Shown one piece after another: positions 1 to 8,375 of a stretch of DNA of 35,217 nt (position 1 is the first letter of the stretch; the number at the start of each line of letters is the position of its first letter). The notes under the pieces were generated by a model that searched no databases, was not told where the DNA came from, and saw only the letters and a program-made list of their open reading frames with translations. This DNA is from Pseudomonadota bacterium (GTDB lineage: Bacteria; Pseudomonadota; Alphaproteobacteria; SP197), in the NCBI GenBank assembly GCA_027592745.1, contig JAQCLG010000018.1:1-35217 (forward strand), written 5' to 3'. The position numbers were made by a program, and so were the translations under genes.

Positions 1-1
1 G

Positions 2-961
2 CTGACCGCGGCGCCGGGGCGCTTCGATGCCGCGGCGGTGGCCGGGCCGCCCGACACCCGCCTGCGCACCTGCCGTGCGCGCCTGGAGGATGCCGCCGAG
101 CAGTTGCGCCACATGATCGGCGCCGGCGTTCTCGATGCAAGCTGGGTCCGGGGGGCCGCGCTCTACGAGGCCGCCGCCGCCGAACTGGACCGTCGGGGTC
201 TCGACCCCGCCCTGCCCCATGTGCTCGACGGCGAGGCGGCACGGGCCATTGCCGGCATGCACGAACGCGCGGTGCGCTTTGCCGACGTCGACATCGCGCA
301 CGGTCCCGCGCTCGGCCGGGACAACGACTGGACCGCGATCGAGGCGAGCCATCTCGCCAGCCCGACCGCGATCACCACGATCGACGGATTCCTGACGCCC
401 GATGCCCATGCTGCGCTGCAGCGTTTCTGCGCCGAGTCCACGATCTTCTTCGGCCACAACGCGACCGGCTATGTCACCGCCTACATGGCCGACGGTTTTG
501 CCTGCAGCCTGCTATACCGCATCGCGGCCGAACTTCAGGAAAGGATGCCCAGCGTGCTGGGCGGGCGCCACCTGCACAACATGTGGGTCTATCGCTACGG
601 CGCCGAGGGCCAGGGCGTGGCGGCCCATACCGACGATGCCGCCGTCACCTTCAACTTCTGGATCGGGCCCGAGGGCGCCAGCCTCGATCCCGAACACGGC
701 GGCTTGGTGCTCTACGCCAGGGAACAGCCGCTCGACTGGGACTGGACCGACCTCAACCTGCGCAAGAACACACCGGACGTGAAAGCCAGGATCGGCGCCT
801 TCCTGGACGGTGCCGAGCAGGTCCGCGTCGCCTACCGGCCCAACCGCGCCGTGCTGTTCGGCTCCAACATGTTCCACCGTTCCGACCGCTTCCGCTTCGC
901 CGAGGGGTTCGCCAACCGGCGCACCAACGTCACCCTGCTGTTTGGCGAACGCGGCGCCTGA
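2..961 (+). CDS. 2-oxoglutarate/Fe(II)-dependent oxygenase, 5'-truncated by the window
   Basis: The reading frame is open from the first bases of the window; a GTG at 38 could be a start, but coding-like sequence continues upstream, so the gene is probably cut at its 5' end. The C-terminal ~200 residues form a prolyl-hydroxylase-like double-stranded beta-helix domain. The iron site is the HTD motif in AAHTDDAAVTFNFW plus the distal His of MFHRSDRF, and the Arg of NRRTNV is the likely 2-oxoglutarate ligand. The first ~95 residues are Ala/Arg-rich and helical, and could be the end of a TPR or similar domain. Such domains usually hydroxylate a peptide or small molecule; the substrate is unknown. 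The gene is monocistronic as far as visible and is followed by a terminator at 1146. Confidence 0.75.
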   Translation: MTAAPGRFDAAAVAGPPDTRLRTCRARLEDAAEQLRHMIGAGVLDASWVRGAALYEAAAAELDRRGLDPALPHVLDGEAARAIAGMHERAVRFADVDIAHGPALGRDNDWTAIEASHLASPTAITTIDGFLTPDAHAALQRFCAESTIFFGHNATGYVTAYMADGFACSLLYRIAAELQERMPSVLGGRHLHNMWVYRYGAEGQGVAAHTDDAAVTFNFWIGPEGASLDPEHGGLVLYAREQPLDWDWTDLNLRKNTPDVKARIGAFLDGAEQVRVAYRPNRAVLFGSNMFHRSDRFRFAEGFANRRTNVTLLFGERGA

Positions 962-1145
962 AGTTCTCCACAACGGCCGAGAAAACGTCACGACGGCGAC
1001 ATGCTGCTGTCACCGCCATGGGCCAGGGTTGCCCCCGACGGTGCCACAGCCCATCGCTCATGACCCAGAGCCGCGCCGTCCAGTGGATCGCCGCCCACGC
1101 GATCCCGGATCGCGTCCCTGCGATCCGACCCCGCCTGCCTTGCTC
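962..1145. other. Intergenic stretch, no gene seen
   Basis: This 184-bp gap between the oxygenase stop and the terminator stem has no convincing ORF and no tRNA-like cloverleaf. It contains GATCCCGGATCGC and a nearby CGATCC, which look like a degenerate local repeat. It is most likely 3' untranslated sequence. Confidence 0.4.
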
Positions 1146-1175
1146 GAGGGACCGGCTTGCCGGTCCCTCTCTTTT
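1146..1175 (+). terminator. Strong intrinsic terminator
   Basis: A perfect 10-bp stem, GAGGGACCGG / CCGGTCCCTC, has a CTTG loop (1156-1159) and is followed at once by TCTTTT. This is the clearest rho-independent terminator in the window. Its orientation fits termination of the upstream oxygenase transcript, and it insulates the CocE/ABC genes. Confidence 0.85.
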
Positions 1176-1188
1176 CGCCCGGCGCGGT

Positions 1189-1226
1189 GCTAGCCGTTTG
1201 ACCCTTCCGCCGATCGGGCGCTAGCG
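1189..1226 (+). promoter_or_regulatory. Candidate promoter/operator ahead of the CocE-type hydrolase gene
   Basis: TTGACC at 1198-1203 resembles a -35 box, with a weak -10 (CTAGCG) 17 bp downstream. Two copies of the palindrome GCTAGC lie at 1189-1194 and 1220-1225, 31 bp apart (about three helical turns), flanking the -35 element. This arrangement suits a dimeric regulator, but the sites are short and could be chance. Confidence 0.3.
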
Positions 1227-1254
1227 TCGCGCCGCACATGACAGGGAAACGAAC

Positions 1255-3297
1255 ATGGCCGTCGACGACATCGAGGTGGTGACCCAGTACCCGCGCAAGG
1301 TGCGCGAGATCGAGAACGCCTGGATCACGCTGTCGGACGGGGTCAGGGTCGCCGCCCGCATCTGGCTGCCCGAGGATGCCGAACAGGACCCGGTGCCGGC
1401 GATCTTCGAGTTCCTGCCCTACCGCAAGCGCGACGGCACGGCCGACCGCGACGAACTGACCCATCCCTACTACGCCGGCCACGGTTATGCCTGCGTGCGC
1501 GTCGACATCCGCGGCTCGGGGGAATCCGACGGCATCCTGGAGGACGAGTACCTCAGGCAGGAACAGGACGACGCCCTGGAGATCCTGGCGTGGATCGCCG
1601 CCCAGCCCTGGTGCACCGGCAAGTGCGGCATGATCGGCATCTCCTGGGGCGGCTTCAACGGGTTGCAGGTCGCCGCGCGCCGGCCGCCCGAACTCAAGGC
1701 CATCGTCACCATCGCCTCGACCGACGACCGCTACAGCGACGACATCCACTACATGGGCGGCGTGCTGATCAACGACACGATGTCGTGGGGCGCCACGATG
1801 CTGGGTCTCAACACGCGCCCGCCCGATCCCAAGCTGGTCGGCGAGAACTGGCGCAAGCTGTGGATGGACCGCCTGGAGGCGAACGATCCCTGGGTGCTGC
1901 AGTGGCTGCCCCACCAGCGGCGCGACGCCATGTGGCAGCACGGCTCGGTGATCGAGAACCACGCCGACATCGAGGCCGCGGTCTATGCCGTGGGCGGCTG
2001 GGCCGACGGTTATTCCAACACCGTGCCGCGCCTGCTGGCGGGACTGAAGGGTCCCAGGAAGGGCCTGGTCGGCCCCTGGGCGCACAAGTACCCGCATTTT
2101 GCCGTGCCCGGCCCGCGCATCGGCTTCCTGCAGGACACGCTGCGCTGGTGGGACCACTGGCTGAAGGGGATCGACACCGGCATCATAGACGAGCCGGAAT
2201 ACCGGGTGTGGATGCAGGACCATGTCGCGCCGGCCACCTGGTACGCCGAGCGGCCGGGCCGCTGGGTCGCCGAGGCAAGCTGGCCCTCGCCCAACATCGA
2301 ACCCCGCACCCTGCACCTCAACGGCGACGGCCGCTTGGGCGAACAGGCCACCGACGGCGCACCGGCGACCATCCACACGCCGATGACCATGGGCCTGCGC
2401 CAGGGCGAGTGGTGCGGCTACGGCCTGGTGCCCGACAGCCCGGCCGACCAGCGCGAGGACGACGGCTGTTCGGTGGTCTTCGAGACCGCGCCGCTGGAGG
2501 CGCCCCTGGAGATCATGGGCGCGCCGGTGCTGGAACTCGACGTCAGCGCCGACAAGCCCAATGCCTTTGTCGTCGCCCGCCTTTCGAGCGTCGCACCCGA
2601 CGGCGCCTCGACGCGGGTGACCTACGGCGTGCTCAACCTCACCCACCGCGACAGCCACGAGAACCCGCAGCCTCTGGTGCCGGGCAAGAGCTACCGCGTG
2701 CGCATCCAGCTCAACGACATCGCCCAGCAGTTCCCGGCCGGCAACCGCATCCGCGTGGCGCTCTCCAACAGCCTGTGGCCGCTGTTCTGGCCCTCGCCCG
2801 AGCCGGTCACCGTGACCATGGCGACGGGATCGAGCACGCTCACCCTGCCGACGCGGGCACCGCGCGACGAGGACGCCGGCCTGCGCCCGTTCGGCCCGCC
2901 CGAAAGCGCCCGCCCGGTCGATGTCACCACCCTGACGCCGGGCGGCTACACGCGCCGCGTCGAACGCGACGACACCACGGGCGAAGCCTGCCTCGTCGTC
3001 ATCAGCGGTGGCGGCATGACGCGCTTCAACAAGCTGGACGGCTGGGAGGTCGGCTCGCGGGTCGAGCAGCGTTTCTCGATCACCGAGGGCGACCCGACCT
3101 CGGCCCGCATCGCCATCCACATCACCTGGCACTTCCGCCGCCCCGCAGACGGCTTCGACGTGCGGAGCGAAACCCGCTCGACGCTGGCCTGCTCGAAGGA
3201 CGACTGGCTGTTCTGGGCCGATTGCGAAGCCTTCGAGAACGAACGGCGGGTCTTTGCCAGGAGCTGGAACGAGGCGATCCCGCGAGATCTCAACTAA
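1255..3297 (+). CDS. CocE/NonD (X-Pro dipeptidyl-peptidase S15-like) family hydrolase
   Basis: 680 aa; the start is supported by an AGGGAA-like ribosome site just upstream. The N-terminal alpha/beta-hydrolase domain has the nucleophile motif GISWGG (Ser130), the oxyanion Tyr of LPYRKRD (Tyr56), a likely catalytic Asp in GWADGYSN and the His of GPWAHKYPH. From about residue 350 there is the jelly-roll typical of the X-Pro dipeptidyl-peptidase C-terminal domain (LEIMGAP and GNRIRVALSNS are characteristic). A further ~110 residues follow. The family includes cocaine esterase, glutaryl-7-ACA acylase and X-Pro peptidases, so amide or ester hydrolysis is expected with unknown substrate. No signal peptide is visible, so it is probably cytoplasmic. 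It precedes a peptide-type ABC importer by 116 bp, suggesting hydrolysis of the imported compound. Confidence 0.88.
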   Translation: MAVDDIEVVTQYPRKVREIENAWITLSDGVRVAARIWLPEDAEQDPVPAIFEFLPYRKRDGTADRDELTHPYYAGHGYACVRVDIRGSGESDGILEDEYLRQEQDDALEILAWIAAQPWCTGKCGMIGISWGGFNGLQVAARRPPELKAIVTIASTDDRYSDDIHYMGGVLINDTMSWGATMLGLNTRPPDPKLVGENWRKLWMDRLEANDPWVLQWLPHQRRDAMWQHGSVIENHADIEAAVYAVGGWADGYSNTVPRLLAGLKGPRKGLVGPWAHKYPHFAVPGPRIGFLQDTLRWWDHWLKGIDTGIIDEPEYRVWMQDHVAPATWYAERPGRWVAEASWPSPNIEPRTLHLNGDGRLGEQATDGAPATIHTPMTMGLRQGEWCGYGLVPDSPADQREDDGCSVVFETAPLEAPLEIMGAPVLELDVSADKPNAFVVARLSSVAPDGASTRVTYGVLNLTHRDSHENPQPLVPGKSYRVRIQLNDIAQQFPAGNRIRVALSNSLWPLFWPSPEPVTVTMATGSSTLTLPTRAPRDEDAGLRPFGPPESARPVDVTTLTPGGYTRRVERDDTTGEACLVVISGGGMTRFNKLDGWEVGSRVEQRFSITEGDPTSARIAIHITWHFRRPADGFDVRSETRSTLACSKDDWLFWADCEAFENERRVFARSWNEAIPRDLN

Positions 3298-3353
3298 AAC
3301 GCGAGCTTGGCTGCCGCCCCGACACGCGAGGCGTCAGCCATCCACGTCTACTT

Positions 3354-3404
3354 GGACACCTGTCCGACAGAAGGGTTGACATACCTGTCGATCCATCGCC
3401 CGAT
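3354..3404 (+). promoter_or_regulatory. Candidate promoter with overlapping inverted repeats before the Dpp-like operon
   Basis: TTGACA (3376-3381) is a consensus -35 with only a poor -10 around 3399. Upstream, GGACA-CC-TGTCC (3354-3365) overlaps the palindrome CTGTC-C-GACAG (3360-3370), and ACCTGTC recurs at 3358 and 3383, 25 bp apart. These could be operator half-sites for a repressor controlling the ABC genes. The gap 3298-3413 holds no gene. Confidence 0.35.
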
Positions 3405-3413
3405 GGAATCATC

Positions 3414-4358
3414 ATGCTGCTGTACACGTTCCGACGCCTGGGGCTGGCGGTTCTAATCGTGTGTCTCGCGATGCTTCTGTTGCTCGCGGCGATTCACATG
3501 GTTCCCGGAGATCCCGCAGGCATTGCCCTTGGACCCCGCGCGACGCCGGAGATGCGCGAAGCGTTCAAGGTCAAGATGGGCCTCGACCAGCCGTTTTTCG
3601 TACAGTACTTCAACTTCCTGACCAATGTCGTGACCGGCGACCTGGGGACCGACGTCTGGTCGAACCGCCCGGTCGCCACGATGATCGGCGAACAGCTTCC
3701 CCACACCATCGCGCTAGCCATCGTCGGGCTGAGCTGGTCGATCCTGATCGGCATTCCCCTGGGCTGCTTCTCGGCGGTGCACCGCAACAGCCTGCTCGAC
3801 AAGTTCACCGGGGTGCTGTCGGTCGCCTGCATCGCGATCCCCTCGTTCATCGTCGGGCTCTACGCCCTGCTGCTGTTTGCCGTGGAGCTGAAATGGTTCC
3901 CCGCCATCGGGGCGGGCGACAGCGGCGACCTCGGCGACCAGGCCATGCACCTGGTGCTGCCGGGGCTGGCGGTCGGCCTGGGCTGGGTCGGCTACCTCGC
4001 GCGTTTCGTGCGCACCTCGATGCTGGAGGTTCTGGGCGAGAACCACATCCGCATGGCGCGGGCCTACGGCCTGCCGACGCGGCGCATCACCTATGTCTAT
4101 GCCCTCAAGCTGGCGATCCTGCCAACCGTCGCCCTGCTCGGCGTCGGCGTCGGCAGCCTGATCTCCGGCGCGGTCTTTGCCGAGATCATCTTTGCCCGGC
4201 CGGGCGTGGGCAAGATGGTGGTCGACGCGGTGAACACCCGCAACTATCCCATCGTGATGGGCGGCGTGCTGGTCACCACCATGCTGTTTGCCCTCTCGAC
4301 TCTGATCTCCGACCTGATCGCGGCCTGGCTCGACCCGCGCGTGCGGCAGGGGCTGTGA
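3414..4358 (+). CDS. Dipeptide/oligopeptide-type ABC transporter permease (DppB-like)
   Basis: 314 aa. The start at 3414 begins MLLYTFRRLG, the classical N-terminus of DppB/OppB permeases, directly followed by the first membrane segment. About six transmembrane helices are visible. The coupling loop ARAYGLPTRRITYVYALK matches the EAA-type motif that contacts the ATPase, and the C-terminus AWLDPRVR is family-typical. It lies in the inner membrane and pairs with the next permease, whose ATG follows one base after its stop. The ribosome site is weak (GGAA). No binding protein gene accompanies the operon, so specificity (peptide, nickel, glutathione, opine, pyrimidine precursor) cannot be assigned. 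Confidence 0.93.
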   Translation: MLLYTFRRLGLAVLIVCLAMLLLLAAIHMVPGDPAGIALGPRATPEMREAFKVKMGLDQPFFVQYFNFLTNVVTGDLGTDVWSNRPVATMIGEQLPHTIALAIVGLSWSILIGIPLGCFSAVHRNSLLDKFTGVLSVACIAIPSFIVGLYALLLFAVELKWFPAIGAGDSGDLGDQAMHLVLPGLAVGLGWVGYLARFVRTSMLEVLGENHIRMARAYGLPTRRITYVYALKLAILPTVALLGVGVGSLISGAVFAEIIFARPGVGKMVVDAVNTRNYPIVMGGVLVTTMLFALSTLISDLIAAWLDPRVRQGL

Positions 4359-4359
4359 C

Positions 4360-5250
4360 ATGACGACCGCGATCGAAGCCACCGAAGCCGGCGCGCCGAT
4401 CCGCCGCGAACCCCGCTTTTCCTGGCTGTGGCAGTTGCTGCGCGATCCGCTGGGCTGTTTCGGCCTGATCCTGGTCCTGCTGATCGTGTTCGCCGCCCTG
4501 GGCGCCGACGTCCTCTCGCCCTACGACTACAAGGCGCTCGACATCAAGGCGCGCCTGGCCTCGCCTTCCGTCGAGCATCTGCTGGGTACCGACAACCTGG
4601 GGCGCGACACCTTCAGCCGCATCCTGCACGGCGGCCGCATCGCGCTCTACGTCGCGCTGGTCTCGGTCGGCAGTTCCCTGGTGCTGGGGCTGTTCCTGGG
4701 CATGCTGGCGGGCTACGGCCCGCGCTGGCTCGACAACGCCCTGATGCTGCTGTTCGACGCGGTGCGCGCCTTCCCGGTCATCATGTTCGCCCTGGCGGTG
4801 ATCACCGTGGTCGGGCCGAGCCTCGAGACCATCATCTTCGTGGTCGTCGTCACGACCGTGCCGGGTTATGCCCGAATCACGCGTTCGGCGACGCTGTCGC
4901 TGAAGAACACCGAGTTCATCCTGGCCGAACGCTCCCTGGGCGCCGGCACGATCCGCGTCATGGCCTCGCACCTGCTGCCCAACCTGATCGCGCCGCTGCT
5001 GATCCTGGCCAGCATGGACATCCCGGTCGTCATCACCATCGAAGCGGGCCTCTCCTTCCTGGGCCTGGGCGTCAAGCCGCCGACGCCGTCCTGGGGCTCG
5101 ATCCTCAACGACGGCTATTCCTTCATCCGGAACACGCCCTGGCTGGTCATCGCCGGCGGCATTCCGCTGATCATCACGACGCTGGGCTTCACCTTCCTCG
5201 GCGAGGCGATGCGCGATGTGTTCGATCCCAAGCTGAAGAAGGATCGATGA
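4360..5250 (+). CDS. Dipeptide/oligopeptide-type ABC transporter permease (DppC-like)
   Basis: 296 aa. After an N-terminal cytoplasmic stretch it has the DppC/OppC layout: first helix at ~30-50, the periplasmic motif HLLGTDNLGRDTFSRILHG, then five more helices. Near the C-terminus is the family hallmark GLSFLGLGVKPPTPSWGSIL, and the ending FDPKLKK is also typical. It is the second inner-membrane subunit of the importer. It starts one base after the DppB-like stop and its own stop overlaps the next ATG (ATGA), indicating translational coupling. Confidence 0.95.
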   Translation: MTTAIEATEAGAPIRREPRFSWLWQLLRDPLGCFGLILVLLIVFAALGADVLSPYDYKALDIKARLASPSVEHLLGTDNLGRDTFSRILHGGRIALYVALVSVGSSLVLGLFLGMLAGYGPRWLDNALMLLFDAVRAFPVIMFALAVITVVGPSLETIIFVVVVTTVPGYARITRSATLSLKNTEFILAERSLGAGTIRVMASHLLPNLIAPLLILASMDIPVVITIEAGLSFLGLGVKPPTPSWGSILNDGYSFIRNTPWLVIAGGIPLIITTLGFTFLGEAMRDVFDPKLKKDR

Positions 5251-6230
5251 GCCAGAACGACCTCGTCCTCGACGTCCGCGACCTCTCGGTGAGCTTCCGC
5301 ACCGGGCGGGGCAAGGTGCGCGCCCTGCGCCACGTCGATATCACGGTCCCGAAGAACAAGATCGTCGGCATCGTCGGTGAATCGGGCTGCGGCAAGTCGA
5401 CGCTGATCAACTCGGTGCTGCGCCTGCTGGCGCCCAACGCGATCATCGAGCCGGGCTCGCAGGTCGATTTCCTGGGCGACGACGTCATCAAGATGAGCAA
5501 TTCCCAGCTCACCGACCTGCGCGGCCAGCGCATCTCCATGGTCTTCCAGGACCCGATGACGGCGCTCAACCCGGTGATCTCGGTCGGCACCCAGATGACC
5601 GACATCCTCTACCGGCTGAAGATCCCGATGGCCGAAAAGAGGAAGCGGGCGGCCGACATGCTGGCCCAGGTCGGCATTCCCGATGCGCAGCGCCGCTTGG
5701 AGGACTTCCCGCACCAGTTCTCCGGCGGCATGCGCCAGCGCATCTGCATCGCCATGGCGCTGATGATGAACCCGGCCCTGCTGATCGCCGACGAGCCGAC
5801 CACCGCGCTCGACGTGACGCTGGAAGCCCAGATCATCCACCTGATGAAGGAGCTGCGGGAGAAGTTCGAGTGCTCCATGCTCTTCGTCAGCCACAACCTT
5901 GGCCTGATCGCCGAGCTGTGCGACGAGGTGATCGTGATGTACGCCGGCGAGGTCGTCGAACAGGGCGAGGTCCACGACCTGTTCCACCGCGCCGCGCACC
6001 CCTACACGCGCATGCTGCTGGAATGCGATCCCGCACGCATCGCAGAGGCGCGCCAGGAACTGCCGACGATCACGGGCAGCGTGCCCGACATGATCGACCT
6101 GCCGCCCGGCTGCATCTTTGCGCCGCGCTGTCCGCGCCGCTACGAACCCTGCGATGCCTCGCCGCCCGAACCCTATGCGGTGAGCGACCAGCATTCCGCC
6201 CGCTGCTTCCTGGTGCGCGATGGCCGATAA
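5247..6230 (+). CDS. Oligopeptide/dipeptide ABC transporter ATP-binding protein (DppD-like)
   Basis: 327 aa; the start overlaps the DppC-like stop. Walker A is GESGCGKST, the Q-loop lies in MVFQDPMTALNP, the ABC signature is FSGGMRQR, Walker B is LLIADEPTTALD and the switch His is in FVSHNLG. The last ~75 residues form the oligopeptide-transporter C-terminal domain with the cysteine cluster CIFAPRCPRRYEPC; in DppD homologues such cysteines can bind an iron-sulfur cluster. It energises the importer from the cytoplasmic side together with the next gene, which it overlaps by 11 bases. Confidence 0.95.
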   Translation: MSQNDLVLDVRDLSVSFRTGRGKVRALRHVDITVPKNKIVGIVGESGCGKSTLINSVLRLLAPNAIIEPGSQVDFLGDDVIKMSNSQLTDLRGQRISMVFQDPMTALNPVISVGTQMTDILYRLKIPMAEKRKRAADMLAQVGIPDAQRRLEDFPHQFSGGMRQRICIAMALMMNPALLIADEPTTALDVTLEAQIIHLMKELREKFECSMLFVSHNLGLIAELCDEVIVMYAGEVVEQGEVHDLFHRAAHPYTRMLLECDPARIAEARQELPTITGSVPDMIDLPPGCIFAPRCPRRYEPCDASPPEPYAVSDQHSARCFLVRDGR

Positions 6231-7350
6231 CATCCTCACCGTGAAGGACCTGCGCGTCCGCTTCCGCACCGCCGGCCTCGTCAAGGCCCTGGTCAACCGC
6301 ATCGAGGACCCCTTCATCGACGCCGTAATGAAGGTCTCCTTCAGCCTGGGGCGCGGTGAGACCTTCGGCCTGGTCGGCGAGTCCGGCTCGGGCAAGACGA
6401 CCCTGGGGCGGGCCATCATCGGCCTGGTGCGCGCCCAGGAAGGCAGCATCAACTACGATGGCAGCGAACTGATCGGGCTCGGCGACAAGCAGTACCGCAG
6501 CATCCGGCGCAACATCGCCATGATGTTCCAGGACCCGGTGGCCAGCCTCTCGCCGCGCAAGACCGTGCGCGCGAGCATCACCGAGCCGTTCCGCATCCAC
6601 AAGATGGGCGTTGCCAACCTGGGCGAGGAGGCGCGCCGCCTGCTCGACCTGGTCGGCCTGCACCAGGGCTTCATGGGCGCCTACCCGCACCAGCTCTCGG
6701 GCGGCCAGGCGCGCCGCGTCGGTGTCGCCCGCGCCCTGGCGCTGGAGCCCAAGGTGATCATCGCCGACGAGCCGACCGCCGGCCTCGACGTCTCGGTCCA
6801 GGGCGAGATCCTCAACCTGATGAACCGGCTGCAGCGCGAACTGGGGCTGTCCTACCTCATCATCACGCACAACCTGCCGGTGGTGCGCCACGTCTCCGAC
6901 AAGCTGGCGATCATGTACCTGGGCCGCTTCGTTGAGCAGGGCACGACCAAGGAGATCTTCGAGCGGCCCGCCCATCCCTACACGCTGGGCCTGCTCGCCG
7001 CCGTGCCCGAACCCGACCCCGACAAGCGGCGCGACAAGCTGGAGCTGCAGGGCGAGATCCCCTCGCTGATGCGCCGCCCGAGCGGCTGCGAGTTCCACAC
7101 CCGCTGCCCCTTCGTGCAGAAGAAATGCCTGGAGGTCGCGCCGAAGTACGAGGAAGTCGCCCCCGGCCACTGGGCAAGCTGCCACTTCCCCTTCCCCGAT
7201 CCCGCCGACGCCAAGGCGGTGGGACCGGGCGCCATGCCCGGCATGGGCAATGTGCCCTATGCGCCGGGAGCCGCCGGCGAGGAACGGCTGGCAGCCGGGG
7301 CGGCGATGGGCGATTCCATGAAGAAGGACATCTTCCGGGGCAGCCGGTAG
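6220..7350 (+). CDS. Oligopeptide/dipeptide ABC transporter ATP-binding protein (DppF-like)
   Basis: 376 aa; its ATG lies inside the 3' end of the DppD-like gene. Walker A is GESGSGKTT, the Q-loop is MMFQDPVASLSPRKTV, the signature is LSGGQARR, Walker B is VIIADEPTAGLD and the switch His is in IITHNLPV. The OppD/DppF-type C-terminal domain with HTRCPFVQKKC is present, followed by an unusual ~60-residue Gly/Ala/Pro-rich tail (GPGAMPGMGNVPYAPG) that looks disordered. Together with the three preceding genes it makes a complete inner-membrane importer lacking a binding protein. TenA follows after 35 bp. Confidence 0.94.
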   Translation: MADNILTVKDLRVRFRTAGLVKALVNRIEDPFIDAVMKVSFSLGRGETFGLVGESGSGKTTLGRAIIGLVRAQEGSINYDGSELIGLGDKQYRSIRRNIAMMFQDPVASLSPRKTVRASITEPFRIHKMGVANLGEEARRLLDLVGLHQGFMGAYPHQLSGGQARRVGVARALALEPKVIIADEPTAGLDVSVQGEILNLMNRLQRELGLSYLIITHNLPVVRHVSDKLAIMYLGRFVEQGTTKEIFERPAHPYTLGLLAAVPEPDPDKRRDKLELQGEIPSLMRRPSGCEFHTRCPFVQKKCLEVAPKYEEVAPGHWASCHFPFPDPADAKAVGPGAMPGMGNVPYAPGAAGEERLAAGAAMGDSMKKDIFRGSR

Positions 7351-7385
7351 CCGCGAGCGACGCGCCGGTGGGAGCCAAGCAGGCC

Positions 7386-8051
7386 ATGACCTTCAGCCGT
7401 GACGCATGGGATGCCAACCGGGCGCTCTACGACACCATCCTGGCGATGCCGTTCAACAGCGAGCTTGCCGCCGGCACGCTGAGCGACGCGCGCTTCCGCC
7501 ACTACATCGTGCAGGACGCCCACTACCTGAAGGCCTATGCGCGGGTCTACGCCATGGCCTCGGTGCGGGCCGACACCGAGGACCTGTTGGTGACCATGGC
7601 CGACTGGGCCGCGGGCACCATGCGGGCCGAGCGCAGCCTGCACGAGCGTTACTTCGAGGCGTTCGGCCTTTCGGCCGATGAGGTCGCCGCCATCGAGCCG
7701 ACGCCGACCTGCCTGGCCTACACCGGCTTCCTGACCGAATGCGGCGCCGTCGCCCCGCTGGAGGTCACCCTGGCGGCGATGCTGCCCTGCCAGTGGGTCT
7801 ACTGGGAAGTCGGCCAGGCGATCGCCGCCCGCGCCGCACCGGACAACCCCTTCGCCGCCTGGATCGCGACCTACTCGGCGCCGGGTTTCGGCGAAGCCTG
7901 CGCCCAGGGCCGGGCCGAGGCCGACCGCCTGGCCGAAGCCGCCACCCCGGCGGTGCGCGCCCGCATGCACCATGCCTTCCGCAAGGCGATGCAGCTCGAA
8001 TACCTGTTCTGGGACAGCTCCTGGCGGCTCGAGGCCTGGCCTGCCGGGTAG
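7386..8051 (+). CDS. tenA: Thiaminase II / aminopyrimidine aminohydrolase, TenA family
   Basis: 221 aa, the usual size. With the start at 7386 the active-site residues fall at the same numbers as in Bacillus subtilis TenA: Asp44 (VQDAHYLKAY), Tyr47, Tyr112, nucleophile Cys135 (LPCQWVYWEVG), Tyr163 and Glu205 (LEYLFWD). This confirms both start and function. TenA hydrolyses thiamine or, in salvage, the aminomethyl pyrimidine from degraded thiamine, giving HMP for the thiamine pathway in the cytoplasm. A GGGAG ribosome site lies ~11 bases upstream. It ends the CocE/ABC run, suggesting that the importer may carry a thiamine breakdown product, though classical salvage uses ThiXYZ rather than a Dpp-type importer. 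Confidence 0.92.
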   Translation: MTFSRDAWDANRALYDTILAMPFNSELAAGTLSDARFRHYIVQDAHYLKAYARVYAMASVRADTEDLLVTMADWAAGTMRAERSLHERYFEAFGLSADEVAAIEPTPTCLAYTGFLTECGAVAPLEVTLAAMLPCQWVYWEVGQAIAARAAPDNPFAAWIATYSAPGFGEACAQGRAEADRLAEAATPAVRARMHHAFRKAMQLEYLFWDSSWRLEAWPAG

Positions 8052-8229
8052 CTCCGGACCGGGTTAAAGCGATGGATTCGGAGAATCGGATTCGCCGTTC
8101 TGCGACAGGGCTTTAGGCTGAATTGAGTTCGGTCAGCCAAAAACGTGTCTCGGCGGAAATTTCGCTCATTCCTAGGATGAGAAATTTTCCGTAAAGCCTT
8201 GTGATATAACATCAATCTTCTCAACCATA
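8052..8229. other. AT-richer intergenic segment, no gene
   Basis: This is the most AT-rich stretch in the window (for example GAGAAATTTTCCG near 8180 and TGATATAACATCAATC near 8202). It lies between two operons that converge (tenA on plus, dgcA on minus). No ORF of coding character and no terminator with a T-tract is evident. Its base composition differs from the surroundings, which would fit an old insertion or spacer sequence. Confidence 0.4.
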
Positions 8230-8256
8230 TCATCCTCCGGCTTGACCGGAGAATGA
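8230..8256. repeat. Short REP-like hairpin (copy 1)
   Basis: TCATCCTCCGG-CTTGA-CCGGAGAATGA is an almost perfect inverted repeat. It shares its CTTGACCGG core and the TCAT/ATGA ends with the elements at 8300, 9586 and 25467, so it belongs to one dispersed intergenic family. Confidence 0.55.
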
Positions 8257-8299
8257 CAGAGTGCGGTTGGCAAGGGCCGCCCCCATTCCCTTCTTCCAT

Positions 8300-8342
8300 G
8301 TCTTCCCGGCTCGGCGCGCCTGCGGCGCTTGACCGGGATGAC
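8300..8342. repeat. Short REP-like element (copy 2)
   Basis: Its right end, CTTGACCGGGATGAC (8328-8342), differs by one base from CTTGTCCGGGATGAC in the copies at 9718 and 25493. The left end, GTCTTCCCGGCTCGG, is the degenerate inverted partner. It does not code for anything visible. Confidence 0.55.
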
Positions 8343-8375
8343 GACCGGGAGATGGGCGGGGTCGTGGGCGCTGGT

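Noticed and set aside
962-1145. Possible tRNA gene
   Set aside because: No anticodon-arm/T-arm consensus (GGTTCGA-type) and no terminal CCA-ready acceptor pairing on either strand.
988-3132. Long minus-strand open frame (714 codons) opposite the CocE gene
   Set aside because: Translation is Arg/Gly/Ala/His/Val-biased low-complexity without recognisable domains; it mirrors the codon pattern of the sense gene in GC-rich DNA.
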